This document shows, in pieces, positions 6,370-11,521 of a stretch of DNA of 11,521 nt. Origin of the DNA: Spirochaeta sp. (GTDB lineage: Bacteria; Spirochaetota; Spirochaetia; UBA9216); contig DMKD01000432.1 of NCBI GenBank assembly GCA_003454605.1, forward strand, positions 1 to 11,521. Reading direction: 5' to 3'. The position numbers were made by a program, and so were the translations under genes. The number at the start of each line of letters is the position of its first letter. The first letter of the stretch is position 1. The notes under the pieces are model-generated. The model was not told the DNA's origin. It saw only the letters and a list, made by a program, of their open reading frames with translations, and searched no databases.

Positions 6370-9300
6370 ATGTTGAAAAAGAAAAAACTATTCTTGTTGA
6401 TTATAGTTATTCTAGTTCTGCCTGTACTGATTATGTACGCCGAACTGACCGATATCTCTGTTTCCGAAGTGATAATCACCATTGATATACCTCATAATGA
6501 AAATATTAATATGATCAATTTCTCTTTTGATATAACCAGTCCGACATCTGCATTCATTGTAAAGACTATTGATGATGATCCGTCTGCCGGAGTTTTAACC
6601 TTATCCAGCGGCTCAGTAGATACCTGGGAGTCGGAAGATGAAAAGGGTTTTTTAATTTCATATGCGAAATCATCAAATACATATACCTTTACTGTTCAGA
6701 AAAAACCGAATTATACTCCCAGAGGCAACATAAACACTGAAGGACCTCAGCTGAGCCTTTATATCAGTAATTTGTCAGGTACCTATTCAATCACCTCACC
6801 TGCAACCGGGACCTGCTATGATATTGATAATGACTTTATCCCTACTACACCGGAAGTTGTATACTCTTTCTGCGTCCCTGTTGCGAATATCGAGTATATA
6901 CAACTTGAAAACGGGAATACTGTCACAGCAGCAGAATTAACGAGCATACATACGACAACTGATGATTCAGTGAATATCTATGCAAACGCATATGACAGCT
7001 CGAATGCATTTTTAGGGCCTGTTTATGTAGACTGGAAGTTTTCAAACTTAACATTTGATGATGATGATATCGATCCTGATTTCGGAGAAGCAACTGAATT
7101 CTCTCCTGACAACACCGGGGCCAGCAATATTTCAATAGAATATAAATATGATTTTGAAACTGATAAAGTATTGTCGAATTCGTATTCAGTTACAGCCGCC
7201 GGAGAGTTTTCCTCTTTGAAAATTGTTGATTCTAACAAGGATGAGATAACAACCGAGACTTATGCTCTGTCGAGTCCTCCAACGGATGATATTGTATTGT
7301 ATGCTGCCGAATTCGATTCAAGCAATGTTTTTAGAAAATATGTATCGGCCTTCTGGACTGTAAAAGACCTGGATAATAATTCAGTTATCGCAACTGATAT
7401 TATTGACTCCGCAATCGGTGAAAATGTGACTTTAAGTCCAGTTTGTGAACAAGCTAATCCGGCAGCCGGAGACTATATTATAACTGCAAGGCATAATACA
7501 GTAGATAATTGCACTGATACTGATTACTGTGATAGTACCAGCACAATAACGATCTCACCAAAAGCTACAGTTGATACCTATATTATCAAAATGCATGATA
7601 TTGACAATGATGAATATATCGATGTACCAGCATCTTTTGAACCCGGAACTTCTGCCATCGAACTATCTGTCTTCGGTTACGATGACTGTGGAAATCCAAA
7701 AGGTCTGCAGAATATTAACTGGTGCATTAAAACACAGAATTTTAGTGATGGAGCATTGGGCTCCTTCACGGGTAACGTTCTAACTGCCGCCGGGAACTCA
7801 GTCATTTACCTACCACCTGTAAATGAATCAGGTACTGCTGTAATTGAAGTACGAACAGATTCCTGCGGGGCCATAACAGCGCGTGCTGATTCTGTTGAAA
7901 TCACAACAAGCTCTCCGCCTCCCGTACCCTCCGGAATAAGGATTTTTACTTCTTTAGGAAGCAATGACTTTATTATTGATGAATTTTTCACGGCGGCAAC
8001 CGGGAGCGCTATTGGACTTTGGGCAGGTACTGTGGATGCAGACGGAGAATATATTCAAGATATTGTAGTTACCTGGTCAACTCCGTCTCTCTGGACTCAA
8101 CATAACCCGCTCTCCCCTGTGCCCAGCGAAACAGCAGATTTCATCCACAACAATGCACCGGGTTATTCAGAAATATTGATAACTCATTCTGATTTCAGCA
8201 GCTATACCGGTAAAATTACGGTACTTCCTGACCAGCCCGCTTCACCATATAACGTTGTGCACGTCCTGGATCGCTCAGGAAGTATGCGGCAGAAGGCTTA
8301 TGCCGAAACAGGCTCTCCCTCTAAGATGGATACTGTGAAGGACGCTGCCGATTATTTTGTAAATCTTATGCAGGCTGACAGCTCCAACGGCTACGGTTTA
8401 GTTGTGTTTGACGATCAGAGCGACACGCTTGTACCTTCTGCCGGAATACAAATACAGGATTTAACACTCGGTATTAAGGATTACACAATTCAGAATACAA
8501 TTCCAGGCATCAGTCCCGGCGGCAGTACAACAATTGGCGGAGGTTTGATTGACGGGCTTTCTCTGCTGCCTGATACTAGTTCAAATCAGTCTATACTTCT
8601 TTTAAGCGATGGCAGACATAACTCTGCCCCGCCCATAAGCGATTTTGTAAATGCTTACAACAGCCGTACAAACAAAATGCCGGTACATATGATAGGACTA
8701 GGATATGATATTGGATACCAGAGCAGTCAATTAGCTGCATGTTTAGCAGATATAGGGAATAATGGCACCCTGACTCATATAGCCTCTCAGGCAGATCTCC
8801 CAATTAAATTATTCAAGGTATTCAATCAGATTCTGACTGAGACTGCAGACCAGGACCTCTTAAATGATCCGGTTTATGAACTTCATTCAGATTCGGAACC
8901 GATAAAAATCCCGATAGAAATTACCGCTGATATAAGCCAGGTGGCTTTTTCAGCTTTCTGGAGCGGGGCGGAAAAAGCTGTTAATATTGAGATAACCTCC
9001 CCGTCTGGAACAGTTTTTAACCATAAAACCTCAAATAATAGAATTAAAATTGGATTACATGAAAATTATAAATTTATTGACCTGCATTTTCCACTAAGTA
9101 ATTATCCAGATGAGAAAATCGGTACATGGATATTTGTAATTTCACCTTCTGATAACTTTCCTGAAAACGACACTGTCATACTTACATCTGCCGTTTCTGC
9201 TACAGGAGGACTCAAGATTGATACTGATTTAGATACTCCGGTTGCATATGCAGGCAATTCCATTGTGCTTACAGCCAAACTATTTGATAAGGGCAAACCT

Positions 9301-10071
9301 CTTAGAGGACTTGATGTTAGAGCTGAAATTGTCCAACCTCTGAACAGTTATGCGAACATAATTTCAAAATCAAGAATCTTTAGTCCAAAGCCCTTCGATA
9401 AAGCTTTCAAGGATCCTTCGTCCTTGCTGCCTCCATGGATTTTACATACAGGTCTTGAAAACTCAATTATAGATAGACAAATTCAAATGATTGAACGTTT
9501 GATTGATGGAGATCTTATAAAATACAGCACCTCATCAACTAAACTATATGATGACGGTAAACATAAAGACGTAGGGGCTAATGATGGTATTTATGCTAAT
9601 ATTTATGATGATTTAACTGTTCCGGGTTCATATAATTTCAGGATTGTTGCGAATAATATCCCTGTTGGTAATGGCCGGACAAGCAGTATTGAATCCGCAG
9701 AAAGTTTGTACAGTATGGTCAAAATCAGTCCACTGCACAGTGAAATAACAAAAGAATTGATTAAAGAGGATCTAATCTCTAAAACCTATCATGTAACCTT
9801 TACACCTAGAGACAATTTCGGAAATTATCTTGGACCGGGTTATCCACTGGCCGTGTTATTACCGGATTCAATAAAGATGGACGGAATGAAAAATATCAGT
9901 AATTTTGTTGACCATCTTAACGGGACTTATTCTCTGAATCTTGTTATAAAGAACAGGATCCCCATTGATCCTCAATGGATAAAACTACTAGTCACACCGC
10001 CTGAAAGTGATGTAAGAGTAATAAGAAGTTTTGAACTTTCTGATATTTTCAGAAAGGGCTCAGGAGAGTGA
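6370..10071 (+). CDS. Large secreted Ig-like/vWA exoprotein with CLCA-like domain order
   Basis: This 1233-aa protein has GAGGAG (6358-6363) 6 nt upstream and starts 13 bp after the FN3/YWTD gene. The signal peptide ends near MYA|EL (residue 24); there is no lipobox or sorting motif, so the mature protein is released or held by a partner. Residues 25-170 form an unassigned beta-rich domain. Four Ig-like repeats begin near 172, 279, 401 and 520. Each carries a (V/I)x(L/I/S)..A...D strand and a Trp strand (VDWKF, AFWTV, INWCI, VTWST). A vWA domain (about 628-822) has an intact metal site: DRSGS (634-638), Thr720 in GGSTT, and Asp747 in LSDG, so divalent-metal ligand binding is expected. Beta domains follow: SFWSG-type strands near 860, LYDDG (1059-1063) with NDGIY (1071-1075), and a filamin-like PRDNFGNYLGPG near 1146. 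The order vWA, beta domain, DDG...NDGIY domain recalls CLCA proteins, without their metalloprotease. Eight cysteines precede the vWA domain and none follow it. Confidence 0.92.
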   Translation: MLKKKKLFLLIIVILVLPVLIMYAELTDISVSEVIITIDIPHNENINMINFSFDITSPTSAFIVKTIDDDPSAGVLTLSSGSVDTWESEDEKGFLISYAKSSNTYTFTVQKKPNYTPRGNINTEGPQLSLYISNLSGTYSITSPATGTCYDIDNDFIPTTPEVVYSFCVPVANIEYIQLENGNTVTAAELTSIHTTTDDSVNIYANAYDSSNAFLGPVYVDWKFSNLTFDDDDIDPDFGEATEFSPDNTGASNISIEYKYDFETDKVLSNSYSVTAAGEFSSLKIVDSNKDEITTETYALSSPPTDDIVLYAAEFDSSNVFRKYVSAFWTVKDLDNNSVIATDIIDSAIGENVTLSPVCEQANPAAGDYIITARHNTVDNCTDTDYCDSTSTITISPKATVDTYIIKMHDIDNDEYIDVPASFEPGTSAIELSVFGYDDCGNPKGLQNINWCIKTQNFSDGALGSFTGNVLTAAGNSVIYLPPVNESGTAVIEVRTDSCGAITARADSVEITTSSPPPVPSGIRIFTSLGSNDFIIDEFFTAATGSAIGLWAGTVDADGEYIQDIVVTWSTPSLWTQHNPLSPVPSETADFIHNNAPGYSEILITHSDFSSYTGKITVLPDQPASPYNVVHVLDRSGSMRQKAYAETGSPSKMDTVKDAADYFVNLMQADSSNGYGLVVFDDQSDTLVPSAGIQIQDLTLGIKDYTIQNTIPGISPGGSTTIGGGLIDGLSLLPDTSSNQSILLLSDGRHNSAPPISDFVNAYNSRTNKMPVHMIGLGYDIGYQSSQLAACLADIGNNGTLTHIASQADLPIKLFKVFNQILTETADQDLLNDPVYELHSDSEPIKIPIEITADISQVAFSAFWSGAEKAVNIEITSPSGTVFNHKTSNNRIKIGLHENYKFIDLHFPLSNYPDEKIGTWIFVISPSDNFPENDTVILTSAVSATGGLKIDTDLDTPVAYAGNSIVLTAKLFDKGKPLRGLDVRAEIVQPLNSYANIISKSRIFSPKPFDKAFKDPSSLLPPWILHTGLENSIIDRQIQMIERLIDGDLIKYSTSSTKLYDDGKHKDVGANDGIYANIYDDLTVPGSYNFRIVANNIPVGNGRTSSIESAESLYSMVKISPLHSEITKELIKEDLISKTYHVTFTPRDNFGNYLGPGYPLAVLLPDSIKMDGMKNISNFVDHLNGTYSLNLVIKNRIPIDPQWIKLLVTPPESDVRVIRSFELSDIFRKGSGE

Positions 10072-10077
10072 CCTCTC
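10036..10077 (-). terminator. Possible weak terminator hairpins at the convergent gene ends
   Basis: A perfect 8-bp stem, CTTTCTGA (10036-10043) with TCAGAAAG (10049-10056), loop TATTT, lies inside the last codons of the vWA gene. A 5-bp stem GAGAG-TGAC-CTCTC (10064-10077) fills the space to the opposing stop codon. For the minus-strand gene the larger hairpin lies 22-42 nt after its stop and is followed by TTCAAAACTTCTTATT, only a broken T-tract. The + strand has no T-run. Termination is plausible but weak. Confidence 0.35.
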
Positions 10078-11521
10078 TTACTCCTCCTCATCCAGCCATA
10101 TCATCCCGTCGGTCAGACTGTAGCCTGAAGCACGGGAGGCTGAAGAGGACATATCTATAAATGCGTATCTCTCGGCGAGTTCAGGGTCTTTTTGCTTAAC
10201 CTTATCGAAACTCTCATCCGCTTCGCTGAACATACCAAGAGCGCTATATGCGCGTGACATCTGCAGGTAGAGGGCGGCGCTGCGGGGATTAATATTTTCA
10301 GCTTCCTTGTATAACGAAATAGCACCCTGCAGATCATTGTTTACGAGCAGAAGATTTCCGGAGTTTACAAGGGCAGGATAATAATTTTCCAGTTCCAATG
10401 CCTTATCAAAATATTCTGCAGCCTCCTCATTTTTTCCGTAGCGGGCATAAACCGATCCTATCCTGTTCAAAGCTCTTGCTGACTCGCCTCTCTTATTCAT
10501 TACTTGTTTTATTGAATCGGTTTGTGAATAAATTTCTCTGTTTATAAACCGTTCAACCTCCCGAAGGTAAACTGAAGATGCTTCGTCCTCATCAATAAAC
10601 GCTACTCTGTCTTTCAATCCCCAGCCTACGGGTTCATATATCTGCCAGGACTCATTCATCGGATAGATCTCAGCCTCCCCCTTCTGATCATATTCGTTCC
10701 ATTGGTTTGCCCCGGCCTTCCATGCCTGCATAAAAGGATTGGCTACCATCGTTATCTCAACCGGAACCCAGGCACGTCCGTCATACTCAATGATGTCCTC
10801 AGGTTCTGATATAGTCTTTCGAATCTGCCGCGGATCAGAGTTCAATGCAAAGGCGATAAAAATGTGTCCCGGCACTGTAATAAATGCTGTGTCTATTCCG
10901 ACCGACTGTAGAATTGATGTGTATAGTATAGACAGATCATCACAGTCGCCTGATTTAAAATCTAGTGAGTTTGCGGGAAACTGAATGAAATCTATTGCCA
11001 TCGCGTCCTCCGACAGCTCGGTAAACGGCGATGTCGGATCAATTACATACTCCATACCGAAGGCGTTTAAGGCTTCATGTACCGCCATCGCTGTGCAGAG
11101 ATTTACATCTACGACATTTACCGTTGATTTTACCAGATGGCTCAGCAACTTTCCTACAGCAATAACAGAAGGGTCTTTATAATTTACAAAAGCAGCTGCT
11201 TTCTTTGTATCATCCCAGGTCATAGCATGCCTGTCATAAATTCGCACTGAATCGGAAAAGGTGTTTTGTTTTTCCTTCCCGTTTTCCAGATAGTCTATCG
11301 TAATTTCCGCTGAAACAATGGTAGCCTCTGTAATCTCCAGAACATTCTCTGAGAACAGAGCATATAGATCTATCTTTGCGTTTTCGCCGGGGTTGAGAAC
11401 ATCCGGGCCTTCGCTTTCAGTTGGATTATCCATGTAGTTCTGAATAAAAACAGAAACCCTTATATTTTCAAAGGGAACGGAGCCGGAATTAACCAGCTCA
11501 ATACTGCCTATATTGTTATCT
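10078..11521 (-). CDS. Transglutaminase-like/TPR protein, N-terminus beyond the window
   Basis: The frame has no stop from the terminal TAA (10078-10080) through 11520, giving at least 480 visible residues. The ATG at 11431-11433 is internal: the 29 codons before it read as normal protein (IELVNSGSVPFENIRVSVF), continuing a beta-sandwich domain, so the true start is outside. Numbering from that internal Met, residues 1-65 finish the beta domain. Residues about 85-230 form a transglutaminase-like cysteine domain with Cys164 in SGDCDDLSIL and His190 in VPGHIFIAF; the third position is Glu226 in WVPVEIT where Asp is usual. Three 34-residue TPRs follow (319-352, 353-386, 387-420), then a short acidic tail ending WLDEEE. 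Proteins of this type may cleave or cross-link peptide bonds or only bind peptides; activity is unproven. It converges on the vWA gene with 6 bp between stop codons. No localisation can be assigned without the N-terminus. Confidence 0.9.
   Translation of the reverse strand, partial: DNNIGSIELVNSGSVPFENIRVSVFIQNYMDNPTESEGPDVLNPGENAKIDLYALFSENVLEITEATIVSAEITIDYLENGKEKQNTFSDSVRIYDRHAMTWDDTKKAAAFVNYKDPSVIAVGKLLSHLVKSTVNVVDVNLCTAMAVHEALNAFGMEYVIDPTSPFTELSEDAMAIDFIQFPANSLDFKSGDCDDLSILYTSILQSVGIDTAFITVPGHIFIAFALNSDPRQIRKTISEPEDIIEYDGRAWVPVEITMVANPFMQAWKAGANQWNEYDQKGEAEIYPMNESWQIYEPVGWGLKDRVAFIDEDEASSVYLREVERFINREIYSQTDSIKQVMNKRGESARALNRIGSVYARYGKNEEAAEYFDKALELENYYPALVNSGNLLLVNNDLQGAISLYKEAENINPRSAALYLQMSRAYSALGMFSEADESFDKVKQKDPELAERYAFIDMSSSASRASGYSLTDGMIWLDEEE

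Noticed and set aside
11431..11433. ATG at 11433 as the true start of the transglutaminase-TPR gene
   Set aside because: The frame stays open through 11520 and the upstream codons read as a natural continuation of a beta-sandwich domain.
1..11521. CRISPR array, tRNA, rRNA, transposon or prophage genes
   Set aside because: No regularly spaced repeats, cloverleaf or rRNA-like sequence, transposase, integrase or phage structural protein was seen on either strand.

Overview
The window is an AT-rich stretch (about 40% GC by eye) of a bacterial chromosome. It is rich in exported proteins, with one translation-factor gene in the middle. The mix suggests a Spirochaetota-like or other diderm, non-model bacterium: a LamG lipoprotein, a CsgG/TolB-like envelope protein, an EF-G2-type paralogue, YWTD and vWA exoproteins, and a transglutaminase-TPR protein. 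That placement is inference from protein style only; no rRNA or other phylogenetic marker is present.

Layout, left to right. (1) 94-1781: a two-gene, 4-bp-overlapping operon encoding a secreted CsgG/TolB-like protein with two C-terminal hydrophobic segments, then a LamG (concanavalin-like) lipoprotein. (2) 1784-4010: a stand-alone transcription unit for an EF-G-like GTPase of the EF-G2 type. It has a near-consensus sigma-70 promoter, a pair of 9-bp direct repeats just upstream, and a strong intrinsic terminator. (3) 4037-4536: a small secreted protein of unknown function. Its likely promoter lies in the tail of the preceding terminator. (4) 4595-10071: a promoter and 5' leader, then a two-gene operon with a 13-bp gap. 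The first gene is a probable lipoprotein with two FN3-like domains and a six-bladed YWTD beta-propeller. The second is a 1233-aa exoprotein with four Ig-like repeats, a vWA domain with an intact MIDAS, and CLCA-like beta domains. (5) 10078-11521, minus strand: the convergent 3' portion of a gene for a beta-sandwich, transglutaminase-like and TPR protein. It runs off the right edge; the ATG at 11433 is internal.

The most interesting unit is the FN3/YWTD plus Ig/vWA operon. Both proteins are built from extracellular adhesion or recognition modules best known from animals (LDLR-type propeller; CLCA-type vWA with trailing beta domains). Close spacing suggests they are made together and may act together at the cell surface. 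A shared function with the convergent transglutaminase-like protein is possible but rests only on proximity. I see no tRNA, rRNA, CRISPR array, transposase or prophage gene. No gene-free gap exceeds 300 bases; the largest is 4537-4727 and holds the promoter and leader of the FN3/YWTD gene.
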